64,000 nt of DNA from an uncultured Sphingomonadaceae bacterium (GTDB lineage Bacteria > Pseudomonadota > Alphaproteobacteria > Sphingomonadales > Sphingomonadaceae): the NCBI GenBank assembly GCA_947495985.1, contig CANMBD010000004.1:291642-355641 (forward strand), read 5' to 3'. The stretch's first letter is position 1. The number at the start of each line of letters is the position of its first letter. The position numbers were made by a program, and so were the translations under genes. The notes under the pieces were generated by a model that did no database searches, was not told the DNA's origin, and saw nothing but the letters and a program-made list of their open reading frames with translations. Of this stretch, positions 17,869 through 26,159 are shown piece after piece.

Positions 17869-19805
17869 ATCGTATAGGACCAACTACCGACAATTTTGTC
17901 CACGATAATCTCAGCGGCTTCTTCAGGACTCATCTTGGTCGTATCGATCCGCATTTCGGCATTTTCAGGGGTTTCATAATCGCTATCGATGCCGGTGAAA
18001 TTTTTCAGTTCGCCAGCACGCGCTTTTTTGTACAAGCCCTTCACATCGCGTTCTTCGGCAACAGCCAGAGGTGTATCGACAAAAATCTCGATAAATTCAT
18101 CCTCGGGCAGCATCGAACGGACGAGTTGCCGTTCTGCTCGGAATGGGGAGATAAAGGCGGTCAGGACAATCAGCCCGGCATCAGCCATTAACTTCGCCAC
18201 TTCGCCAATGCGCCGGATATTTTCCACCCGGTCGGCATCGGTAAAGCCAAGATCCTTGTTCAGGCCATGACGCACGTTGTCGCCGTCCAGAAGAAAGCTG
18301 TGCTTGCCGAGTGCATGAAGCCGCTTTTCAACCATATTTGCGATGGTTGACTTGCCCGACCCAGAAAGACCGGTAAACCAGACCACGCGCGGTTCCTGGC
18401 GCTTTTGCAGGGCATGGGCCGCGCGGTCGATATCAACATCCTGCCAATGGACATTTTGTGACCGGCGCAAGCAGAAATGCAGCATGCCTGCAGCAACAGT
18501 CGCATTGCTGATCTTGTCTATCAGAATGAAGCCGCCAAGATCGCGGTTATCCTCATAAGGTTCAAAGATAATCGGCCGGTCTGTGGCAATTTCAGCCACA
18601 CCAATGCCATTTAGCTCCAGGGTCTTGGCCGCCAGCTGTTCCATATTGTTGACGTTGACCTGATATTTTGGCGACTGGATTGTCACGCTGACAAATTGCG
18701 TTCCGATTTTCATCCAGTAACTGCGGCCGGGCAAAAGTTCAGCTTCGTCCATCCAGACGATGGTTGATTCAAACTGATCAGCAACCTGCGGCGGTGCATC
18801 GGCCGCAGCGATCACATCACCGCGAGAACAATCAATCTCTTCGGCCAGCGTCAATGTGACAGACTGGCCAGCCACTGCTTCTTCAAGATCACCGTCCATC
18901 GTAACAATGCGCTTGACCGTGGATGTTTTTCCGGAAGGCAGCACGCGGACTTCATCTCCCGACCTTACCGTGCCGCTGGCAATTTGTCCGCTGAAACCCC
19001 TGAAATCGAGATTGGGCCGGTTGACCCACTGGACCGTCATGCGCAGCGGCTTTGCCTGATTGGCGGTCGCCATAACCTCTACATTTTCCAGATGCTCGAC
19101 GAGCGCAGGCCCGTCATACCAGGGCGTATGGGTGGATTTGCTTGTGATATTGTCGCCGGCCAACCCGGAGATGGGAATGGGCGTGAAGGCTTCTATGCCT
19201 ATTTCTTCGGCAAAGGCGGCATAATCGGCGATTATTTGATCATAGACGGCTTGATCATAGTCAACCAGGTCCATCTTGTTGACGGCAACGACGAGATGTT
19301 TGATGCCAATCAGGTGCGCCAGATAGCTGTGGCGGCGCGTCTGGGTCAGGATTCCCTGACGCGCGTCGATCAAAATAATGGCCAGATCCGCTGTCGATGC
19401 ACCCGTGACCATATTGCGCGTATATTGCTCATGCCCTGGTGTATCTGCGACGATGAACTTGCGCTTTTCTGTCGCGAAGAAACGGTAAGCCACATCAATC
19501 GTGATGCCCTGTTCGCGTTCGGCTGCCAATCCGTCGACCAGCAAGGCAAAATCAATGTCCTGACCTTGCGTCCCGACTTTCTTGCTGTCGGCTTCCAGGG
19601 TTGCCAGCTGATCTTCAAAGATCATCTTGGAATCATAAAGCAAACGCCCGATCAGTGTCGATTTGCCGTCGTCTACCGAACCACAGGTGATAAAGCGCAG
19701 CATCGTTTTATGCTGATGCGCTTCCAGATAGGCATCAATATCCTCGGCAATCAGGGTGTCGGTTTTGTAGATGGTTTCAGAATCGATATTTTCGGAATGG
19801 GTCAT
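17865..19805 (-). CDS. cysNC: Bifunctional sulfate adenylyltransferase large subunit / APS kinase (CysN-CysC fusion)
   Basis: Activates sulfate to APS and phosphorylates APS to PAPS in the cytoplasm. The 646-aa protein has an EF-Tu-like GTPase part with [17 protein letters not shown] (about 42-58) and [13 protein letters not shown]-terminal APS-kinase domain follows, with P-loop [12 protein letters not shown] near residue 474. The ATG shares one base with the cysD stop (TGATG). The fusion is common in proteobacteria. The partner small subunit is encoded directly upstream. Confidence 0.95.
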   Translation of the reverse strand: MTHSENIDSETIYKTDTLIAEDIDAYLEAHQHKTMLRFITCGSVDDGKSTLIGRLLYDSKMIFEDQLATLEADSKKVGTQGQDIDFALLVDGLAAEREQGITIDVAYRFFATEKRKFIVADTPGHEQYTRNMVTGASTADLAIILIDARQGILTQTRRHSYLAHLIGIKHLVVAVNKMDLVDYDQAVYDQIIADYAAFAEEIGIEAFTPIPISGLAGDNITSKSTHTPWYDGPALVEHLENVEVMATANQAKPLRMTVQWVNRPNLDFRGFSGQIASGTVRSGDEVRVLPSGKTSTVKRIVTMDGDLEEAVAGQSVTLTLAEEIDCSRGDVIAAADAPPQVADQFESTIVWMDEAELLPGRSYWMKIGTQFVSVTIQSPKYQVNVNNMEQLAAKTLELNGIGVAEIATDRPIIFEPYEDNRDLGGFILIDKISNATVAAGMLHFCLRRSQNVHWQDVDIDRAAHALQKRQEPRVVWFTGLSGSGKSTIANMVEKRLHALGKHSFLLDGDNVRHGLNKDLGFTDADRVENIRRIGEVAKLMADAGLIVLTAFISPFRAERQLVRSMLPEDEFIEIFVDTPLAVAEERDVKGLYKKARAGELKNFTGIDSDYETPENAEMRIDTTKMSPEEAAEIIVDKIVGSWSYTI

Positions 19806-20722
19806 CAGAAATAGCCCTCCTGTTTCTTCTTCTCCATCGATGCCGCCTGATCGTGGTCAATCGCCCGCCCCTGTCGTTCCGAAGTGGTGGTGAGCAGCAT
19901 TTCCTGAATAATCTGGGGAAGCGTGGTAGCCTCGCTCTCGACGGCGCCGGTCAGAGGATAGCAGCCCAAGGTACGGAACCTGATTGATCGTTCCACTGGC
20001 TCTTCTCCCTCTTCAAAGCGGAACCGCTCATCATCAACCATCAGGAGCATGCCGTCGCGTTCCACCGTCGGTCTTGGTGCCGAGAAATAAAGCGGCACGA
20101 TATCGATATTCTCAAGGTGAATATATTGCCAGATATCAAGTTCGGTCCAGTTGCTGAGCGGAAAAACCCTTATGCTTTCGCCTTTGGCTTTCTGTGTATT
20201 GTAAAGTTTCCATAGCTCCGGCCGCTGGTTTTTGGGGTCCCAGCGATGATTGGCAGAGCGGAAAGAGAATATCCGTTCTTTGGCCCTGCTTTTTTCTTCA
20301 TCTCTTCTGGCGCCGCCAAAGGCCGCGTCAAAACCATAGTGATCAAGGGCCTGCTTCAGGCCCTGGGTTTTCCACATATCCGTGTGAACAGCGCCATGGT
20401 CAAAGGGATTGATGCCGCGTTCCTTGGCTTCCGGATTCTGATGGATCAACAATTCCATGCCGGCATCTTTGGCCGCTTTCTCTCTCATCCTGTACATTTC
20501 CTGGAATTTCCAGGTGGTATCGACATGCAGCAATGGAAAAGGTGGAGGCGAAGGGAAGAACGCCTTTTTCGCCACATGCAGCATTACCGCGCTATCCTTG
20601 CCAACAGAATAGAGCATTACCGGGTTCTCTGCCTCGGCTGCAACCTCGCGCATGATATGAATGGCTTCGGACTCAAGCCTTTGGAGATGGGTTAGGGGTG
20701 TTGCTGTTGCTGAATGCTGCAC
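19805..20722 (-). CDS. cysD: Sulfate adenylyltransferase small subunit
   Basis: PP-loop ATPase that forms APS from ATP and sulfate with CysN. The 305-aa protein has the PP motif [12 protein letters not shown] (about 40-51) and the conserved [16 protein letters not shown]. Full family length. First gene of the operon; it diverges from the molybdenum-hydroxylase genes across 251 nt (20723-20973), where I see no further gene. No sulfur-responsive riboswitch or operator is recognisable. Confidence 0.95.
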   Translation of the reverse strand: MQHSATATPLTHLQRLESEAIHIMREVAAEAENPVMLYSVGKDSAVMLHVAKKAFFPSPPPFPLLHVDTTWKFQEMYRMREKAAKDAGMELLIHQNPEAKERGINPFDHGAVHTDMWKTQGLKQALDHYGFDAAFGGARRDEEKSRAKERIFSFRSANHRWDPKNQRPELWKLYNTQKAKGESIRVFPLSNWTELDIWQYIHLENIDIVPLYFSAPRPTVERDGMLLMVDDERFRFEEGEEPVERSIRFRTLGCYPLTGAVESEATTLPQIIQEMLLTTTSERQGRAIDHDQAASMEKKKQEGYF

Positions 20723-20973
20723 TGAGAAAGTTCCGATGACAATAGGGATAGCCCATCGCGCTTAGCAAATCCCACATCAGAGTGGGCACAATAAATTCTT
20801 ATCCAAGCCCAACCTTTGTTATATTTCGTGATCCAAGCCAAAATAAGGATCGTCTTGTCGTTCGTGTATTTGACACTATGCTATCGGTCGATAGCCCTTC
20901 AAAAACCATCAAGTGGTGAACGGCAAAATGCCGAAGACGAGGAAACCGAAACCAAACAGCCGGGAGATAATTG

Positions 20974-23358
20974 ATGTTTTTGCATGATATCGGGATCATT
21001 CCCGGCGGGAAAAAGACCGACGCGGTTGGTAAAGATGCACTCTCGATCACGAATCTCAGCCGCCGGGGCTTTGTGGTCGGTTCGAGTCTTTTTGTAGTTG
21101 GCGTCGCGCTAGCCGGTTGTTCAAGCTACGAAGAACCGAAAATTGATCCTGATGCCATTGATCTGCCGGAAGCCGGACCCAGCCCGCTGACCGAGGTCAA
21201 GGGCGGCGATGCAACACCGGCTCTGTGGATTGCAATTGAAGAAGACGGCACCGTCAAGATTACATGTCATCGCTCAGAAATGGGTCAGCAGGTGTGGACT
21301 TCCATGGCGCAGATTGTCGCTGACGAACTGGAGGCCGACTGGGACAAGGTGCAAATCGTTCAGGCGGAAGGGCATGAGCGCTATGGCGACCAGAATACCG
21401 ACGGATCCCGCTCTGTGCGGTATAATTTCCATCGCCTTCGTCTTGCCGGCGCTGCGATGCGCCAGATGCTTACGGAAGCAGCGGCCGTCTACTGGAAGAT
21501 GCAGCCATCGGAATGCTCGGCTTCGCAGGGTCTGGTCAGCAACAACCAGAACAGCGACACCCTGTCCTATGGCAATCTCGCCAAGCTTGCCGCCAGACTG
21601 CAAGTGCCCGGCGAAGCAGATATCACGGTGAAGGATCCAAAAGACTGGCGCTATATCAACAAGGAAATCCCGTCCCTGACCATTCCGCTTATCACCCGCG
21701 GTGAAGGGACATTTGGCATAGATGTCGACAAGCCGGGGATGGTTTATGCCGTTATTGCCCGCCCGCCGCAGCTATTCGGAAGAACAGGTGCTGTTCGCGA
21801 TGCAGATACATTGGCCGTTCCGGGCGTGCTGCAGACGGTGAAGCTGCCTGATGCAAAACCACCAGCCCTGTTTCAGGCGCTAGGCGGGGTCGCCGTTGTC
21901 GCAGAGGATACATGGGCGGCCATTCAGGGCCGCAATGCGCTGGAGGTGGATTGGATTGACGGACCGAATGCGGGATATGATTCGGAAGCTTTCGCCGAAC
22001 AGATGCAGCAGACTGCGAAACGGTCAGGCACGGTGAGGCGCAAACGGGGCAATATAGCCTCTGGCCTTTCAAGCGCAGCAAACAGAATTGAAGCTGAATA
22101 TTACGCCCCGCATTTGTCCCAGTCGCCGATGGAGCCGCCAGCTGCGACAGCCCAGTGGGACGGCGACAAGCTGGAATGCTGGGCATGTGTGCAGGACCCG
22201 CAAGCGACGCGTCAGACCCTGTCCGATCTGCTTAAAATCGATAAGGAAAACATTACCGTTAACGCGACATGGCTGGGCGGTGCATTCGGCCGCAAATCCA
22301 AACCGGATTTTGTTGTCGAAGCCGCACTGATCGCCAAGGAAGTCGGCAAACCGGTCAAAGTTACCTGGACCAGGGAAGACGAAGTGCGCCATGGCTATTA
22401 CCATTCCGTCAGCGCGCAGCGGCTGGAGGCCGGTATGGACGGAAATGGTAAGTGTACCAGCTATCTCCACCGCACGGTATTCCCGCCAATCGCTTCGACA
22501 TTCGTGCCGGGAATGGACGTGCCGACAGATGGTGAAATGGGTCTGGGGGCTACGGATGTCCCCTTCGCCATGCCGAATCTGCAGGTGGAATCCGGTAATG
22601 CCAAGGGGCATTTGCGGATCGGATGGCTGCGGTCTGTTTCCAATATCTACCACGCCTTTGCGGTGCAGAGCTTTGCGGCTGAAATGGCACATGCCGCCGG
22701 GCGAGACCAGAAAGAATATCTGCTTGAACTGATCGGTGATGCACGAACCATCGATCCGGGGGACGAGGGCGCTACCTATCCCAACTATGATGCCTCGATC
22801 GAAGAATATCCGATTGAAACCGCACGATTGACAAACGTCGTAAACATGGCAGCCGACATGGCCAAGTGGGGGCGTGATTTGCCGTCCGGTCATGGCCTCG
22901 GCATTGCCGTCCACCGTTCTTTTCTATCCTATATTGCAACGGTCATCGAAGTGGCGGTTAGTCCGGACGGCAGCATGACCATACCGGGTATCTGGCTCGC
23001 CCTTGATGCTGGAACCGTGATCAATCCCCGCCATGCCAAGGCGCAGATGGAAGGCGGAACAATCTACGGTCTGTCCAATGCATTATTTGGAGAAATCACC
23101 GCCAAGAAAGGTGCCGTGGTGCAAGAGAATTTTCCATCATGGCGGGTCTTGCGCATGGGTGAGGCGCCGCGCGCATTTGAAGTCGAAATCGTCAAATCAA
23201 ACAGCGCACCGGCCGGCGTCGGGGAACCGGCAACACCGCCTGCTGCTCCCGCCCTTACCAATGCGATATTCAATGCAACGGGACACCGGATCCGGAAATT
23301 GCCGATCATCGGCGCGAGCGGAAGCAAATTGTCATTGCCCGCAAAAGAAACCGCTTAA
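20974..23358 (+). CDS. Molybdenum hydroxylase large subunit (IorB/xanthine-dehydrogenase family), Tat-exported lipoprotein candidate
   Basis: Molybdopterin-cytosine-dinucleotide subunit that hydroxylates heteroaromatics or aldehydes. The start at ATG 20974 has GGGAGA 7 nt upstream; the product is 794 aa. The N-terminus holds a Tat motif (SRRGFVVG, about 29-36), a hydrophobic core and a lipobox-like ALAGCSS. The protein is therefore probably exported folded with its cofactor and perhaps lipidated. The middle has the cofactor regions (GGAFGRKS; GWLRSVSNIYHAFAVQS), and the C-terminus GVGEPATPPAAPALTNA carries the conserved catalytic Glu. The substrate is unknown. Confidence 0.85.
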   Translation: MFLHDIGIIPGGKKTDAVGKDALSITNLSRRGFVVGSSLFVVGVALAGCSSYEEPKIDPDAIDLPEAGPSPLTEVKGGDATPALWIAIEEDGTVKITCHRSEMGQQVWTSMAQIVADELEADWDKVQIVQAEGHERYGDQNTDGSRSVRYNFHRLRLAGAAMRQMLTEAAAVYWKMQPSECSASQGLVSNNQNSDTLSYGNLAKLAARLQVPGEADITVKDPKDWRYINKEIPSLTIPLITRGEGTFGIDVDKPGMVYAVIARPPQLFGRTGAVRDADTLAVPGVLQTVKLPDAKPPALFQALGGVAVVAEDTWAAIQGRNALEVDWIDGPNAGYDSEAFAEQMQQTAKRSGTVRRKRGNIASGLSSAANRIEAEYYAPHLSQSPMEPPAATAQWDGDKLECWACVQDPQATRQTLSDLLKIDKENITVNATWLGGAFGRKSKPDFVVEAALIAKEVGKPVKVTWTREDEVRHGYYHSVSAQRLEAGMDGNGKCTSYLHRTVFPPIASTFVPGMDVPTDGEMGLGATDVPFAMPNLQVESGNAKGHLRIGWLRSVSNIYHAFAVQSFAAEMAHAAGRDQKEYLLELIGDARTIDPGDEGATYPNYDASIEEYPIETARLTNVVNMAADMAKWGRDLPSGHGLGIAVHRSFLSYIATVIEVAVSPDGSMTIPGIWLALDAGTVINPRHAKAQMEGGTIYGLSNALFGEITAKKGAVVQENFPSWRVLRMGEAPRAFEVEIVKSNSAPAGVGEPATPPAAPALTNAIFNATGHRIRKLPIIGASGSKLSLPAKETA

Positions 23359-23372
23359 GTCAGGAGCTGATC

Positions 23373-23822
23373 ATGGCCACCACACTGAATATCAACGGAA
23401 AAGACGAAACCATCGATGCAGCGCCGGGCACCCCGTTGCTCTGGGTATTGCGGGACCATCTGAAGATGACCGGCACCAAATTTGGTTGCGGTGTCGCGCA
23501 GTGCGGTGCCTGTACGGTGCATGTCGATGGCGCGCCGACGCGCTCCTGCATAACCGCTCATGACTCGCTTGACGGTGCAAAGGTCACGACAATCGAGGGT
23601 GTCCAAGGCCGGGCGGCCGACGCTATCCGGGAGGTTTGGGTAAAAAATGATGTCCCGCAATGCGGCTATTGCCAGTCGGGTCAGATCATGGCGGCCACGG
23701 CGTTACTGGCGGAAAATTCAAGTCCCAGTGATGAAGATATCGATGCTGCGATGAGCGGTAATATCTGTCGATGCGCCACCTATATGAGCATCCGCAGAGC
23801 GATCAAGGAAGCTGCTTCTTAA
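23373..23822 (+). CDS. [2Fe-2S] subunit of molybdenum hydroxylase (IorA-like)
   Basis: Electron-transfer subunit. The 149-aa protein carries both clusters: plant-ferredoxin type (CGVAQCGACTVHVDG, then a Cys near residue 53) and the alpha-helical cluster (CGYCQSGQ and CRCATY). AGGAG precedes the ATG, 14 nt after the large subunit. It has no export signal, so if the large subunit goes through Tat this subunit would travel as a passenger. No FAD subunit or cytochrome is encoded nearby. Confidence 0.92.
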   Translation: MATTLNINGKDETIDAAPGTPLLWVLRDHLKMTGTKFGCGVAQCGACTVHVDGAPTRSCITAHDSLDGAKVTTIEGVQGRAADAIREVWVKNDVPQCGYCQSGQIMAATALLAENSSPSDEDIDAAMSGNICRCATYMSIRRAIKEAAS

Positions 23823-23848
23823 GTCTGATCAGTTATCGCTGGAGCCTG

Positions 23849-24241
23849 TCACTCGCTGCGGGAATAGCTGATAAAAGGCCCCAGTGCGATAGCGCTTCGA
23901 AAACCGACAGGGGAACTGTCCAGAAATCGCACGATATCCCCGGAGCATAGCATATTGCCATTTGTGCTGGTCACCATAACGAGATCATCATCAAGCATGG
24001 ATGCCCCCCATTCAGGGCGATTGAGCCAGACCTTGCGGTCGGGCATTTCATAGGCAATGCCGACACGATCAATGACTCTGGTGGAACGCACCTTACGCAA
24101 CGGGATGCATTCTGTCGTTTCGTAAACCTCTACAGGAGGTACGAAAATCATCTCTGATCTATCTGCAATCTGACCAGTGGTCTCCGGGGACGCGCAGCCA
24201 GCAAGTATGAACAGCACCATGAAAAGTCCAATGCGTATCAT
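23849..24241 (-). CDS. DUF6491-like lipoprotein
   Basis: A 130-aa product with a lipoprotein signal (LFILAGC, lipid Cys at about 15). The mature part shares its pattern with the protein at 29797: a Cys followed by RSTRVIDR, a middle WLNRP block, and MLCSGDIVRFLD near the C-terminus, ending in LGPFISYS. I assign it to the DUF6491 group by this pattern. Function unknown. It faces away from the sigma-factor gene. Confidence 0.65.
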   Translation of the reverse strand: MIRIGLFMVLFILAGCASPETTGQIADRSEMIFVPPVEVYETTECIPLRKVRSTRVIDRVGIAYEMPDRKVWLNRPEWGASMLDDDLVMVTSTNGNMLCSGDIVRFLDSSPVGFRSAIALGPFISYSRSE

Positions 24242-24277
24242 TTACTGACTCCTACTCAATCCAACTTTCCGAATAGG

Positions 24278-24305
24278 CCGGAGGAAGGTTGATACCTTCC
24301 TCCGG
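24278..24305. repeat. Perfect 12-bp stem-loop between DUF6491 gene and sigma factor
   Basis: CCGGAGGAAGGT (24278-24289) and ACCTTCCTCCGG (24294-24305) with loop TGAT. A weaker stem TGGACCC/GGGTCCA follows at 24339-24366. They occupy most of the 343-nt gap between the divergent genes (24242-24584). No T run flanks them. They could be leader structures of either gene. Confidence 0.6.
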
Positions 24306-24584
24306 GATCCGAACTCTTCGGGGAAAGATTTCGGAAAATGGACCCGCAGGGTTCGGGGTGGGTCCAATAATTGAGACGTTGTCGATCGGCGAAACCCGCA
24401 AAGTTTTCCCAAATTATTTTCCAGCCTGTTGAAATCGCCTGTATCTATATGTAAATTTTATCCAAGACTCCTTTGCAAGATACGATACAACGGAGTCCAA
24501 AATAGCATCCCTCCGGGCTTGCGGAATGATATCGATACATTCACTAAAGCTCGCCAACCCCCAATTGCAGAGATTCGTCAGCTT

Positions 24585-25097
24585 ATGACGCAACACGAAC
24601 TTCAGGCGGTTTTCCTCAATCATCGTGACGCATTGTTGCGGTTTTTGCGCGCGCGCGGTGCGGGGGACAATGCCGAAGACATATTGCAGGACCTGTGGCT
24701 GCGGGTGTCGGATATGGACGACAGTAATATCACCAGCCCGCTGCCTTATTTCTATCGCGCGGCAAATAATCTCATGCACGACCATTATCGTATGGCTCAG
24801 CGCTCGCGTCAGCGGGACCATGACTGGAGTGATGTCCACAGGGGAACTGGTGATGCCTCTGACCTGCCGCTTCCCGACCGCGCCCTGATTGCGCGCCAGC
24901 GCTTGGCCGAGATCGAAGCAACAATCGGCAGCGAGGGACCGCGTGTGCTGGAGGTTTTTCGCCGTTTTCGGGTTGATGGGATCAGCCAGCGGCAGATTGC
25001 CGAAGAACTGGGCATCAGCCTAAGCTCGGTGGAGAAAGATCTGCAGAGAGCCTATCGCGCGCTGGCAAGGTGGCGGGAGGGCGAAGATGTCGAATGA
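24585..25097 (+). CDS. ECF sigma factor, FecI type
   Basis: A 170-aa sigma-70-family protein. Region 2 is recognisable at EDILQDLWLRV and region 4 at ISQRQIAEELGISLSSVEKDLQRAYRAL. I choose ATG 24585 because the protein then starts as FecI-like factors do; the longer frame from 24429 has no family resemblance. It is followed by fecR and a TonB receptor, the standard three-part cell-surface signalling set in which receptor occupancy releases FecI to transcribe the receptor operon. Confidence 0.88.
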   Translation: MTQHELQAVFLNHRDALLRFLRARGAGDNAEDILQDLWLRVSDMDDSNITSPLPYFYRAANNLMHDHYRMAQRSRQRDHDWSDVHRGTGDASDLPLPDRALIARQRLAEIEATIGSEGPRVLEVFRRFRVDGISQRQIAEELGISLSSVEKDLQRAYRALARWREGEDVE

Positions 25098-25145
25098 TAT
25101 GCGGGATCCCGCTTGTGGTGACGTCTATGTCCCGGGAAAGAAATT

Positions 25146-26159
25146 ATGGCTGATATGAATGACATGGTCCGGGAACAGGCGATCGCCTGGGCAATCCGCA
25201 CCCGCGACGCGGATTTTACCGACTGGAACGGCTTCACGCTATGGCTGGAGGCTGATCGATGGCACAATGTCGCCTATGAGGAAGCGCTCGCCGCAGAAGA
25301 CCGGCTGGTGGCGCTATCCGACGACGTTGCATCGGCAGCAGAACCGAAAGGCGCGCCGATTGATCAGAACGGGCAAATGGATGCTCCGATTTCGCAGCAA
25401 CCGGCAAATGACGACTATCTGTTACCCCGCGATCAGACAAATCGCCGCCGTATGATGTTCGGGGCGCTTGCTGCATCGCTGGTTGTCGCTGTCAGCGCCG
25501 GTGTCTGGACCCAGATGCCGCAGCCTTATGATGTAATGACCGAGCCGGGTCAGCGAGAAATTGTTGCGCTTCCCGACGGGAGTCAAATTACGCTGAACGG
25601 CGATACAAGTATTGAACTGGACCATAAGAAACCTCGCTATGCCAGGCTCAATCGCGGTGAAGCCTTGTTCACGGTGGTGCACGATGATGATGATCCATTC
25701 ATTGTCGACACCGGAAAAATGCGCCTGGTCGATGCCGGCACAGAGTTTAACGTCGTAAAAAGCGACGAGGCACTGGATGTGGCGGTTTCCGAAGGTTTGG
25801 TCATTTACAATCCCGGGCGAGAGAATGTCAGCTTGCCAGCCGGCAAACGACTGTATCGCGATATATCCAGAAGCCGGGTGACCATATCCGATATTGCGAT
25901 TGAACAGGTCGGCATTTGGCGCACCGGTCAGTTGAGCTTTACCGGAGCGACGCTGGGCGAAGTGGCCGAAGCGCTGGACCGGAATCTGGGCGTTACTGTC
26001 ACGGCATCCGAAGCGATCGCGGCGCGGCCATTTAGCGGCGTGATACAGCTAAAAGACCGCGATCCGGAAGATATGGAACCGATTGCCGCCTTGTTGGGCG
26101 TGCGTGCGGAGAAACAAGCGAAAGGTTGGATATTGATAGGGGATGATGCGGTACCGTGA
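25146..26159 (+). CDS. FecR-family anti-sigma / signal transducer
   Basis: Inner-membrane protein passing the receptor signal to the sigma factor. The 337-aa protein has an N-terminal DUF4880 domain (QAIAWAIRTRDADFTDW), one membrane helix (about 102-117, MFGALAASLVVAVSAG), and a periplasmic FecR domain (TEPGQREIVALPDGSQITLNG; LVDAGTEFNV). A short C-terminal STN-interacting part follows. The gene overlaps the receptor gene by 17 nt. Confidence 0.9.
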   Translation: MADMNDMVREQAIAWAIRTRDADFTDWNGFTLWLEADRWHNVAYEEALAAEDRLVALSDDVASAAEPKGAPIDQNGQMDAPISQQPANDDYLLPRDQTNRRRMMFGALAASLVVAVSAGVWTQMPQPYDVMTEPGQREIVALPDGSQITLNGDTSIELDHKKPRYARLNRGEALFTVVHDDDDPFIVDTGKMRLVDAGTEFNVVKSDEALDVAVSEGLVIYNPGRENVSLPAGKRLYRDISRSRVTISDIAIEQVGIWRTGQLSFTGATLGEVAEALDRNLGVTVTASEAIAARPFSGVIQLKDRDPEDMEPIAALLGVRAEKQAKGWILIGDDAVP

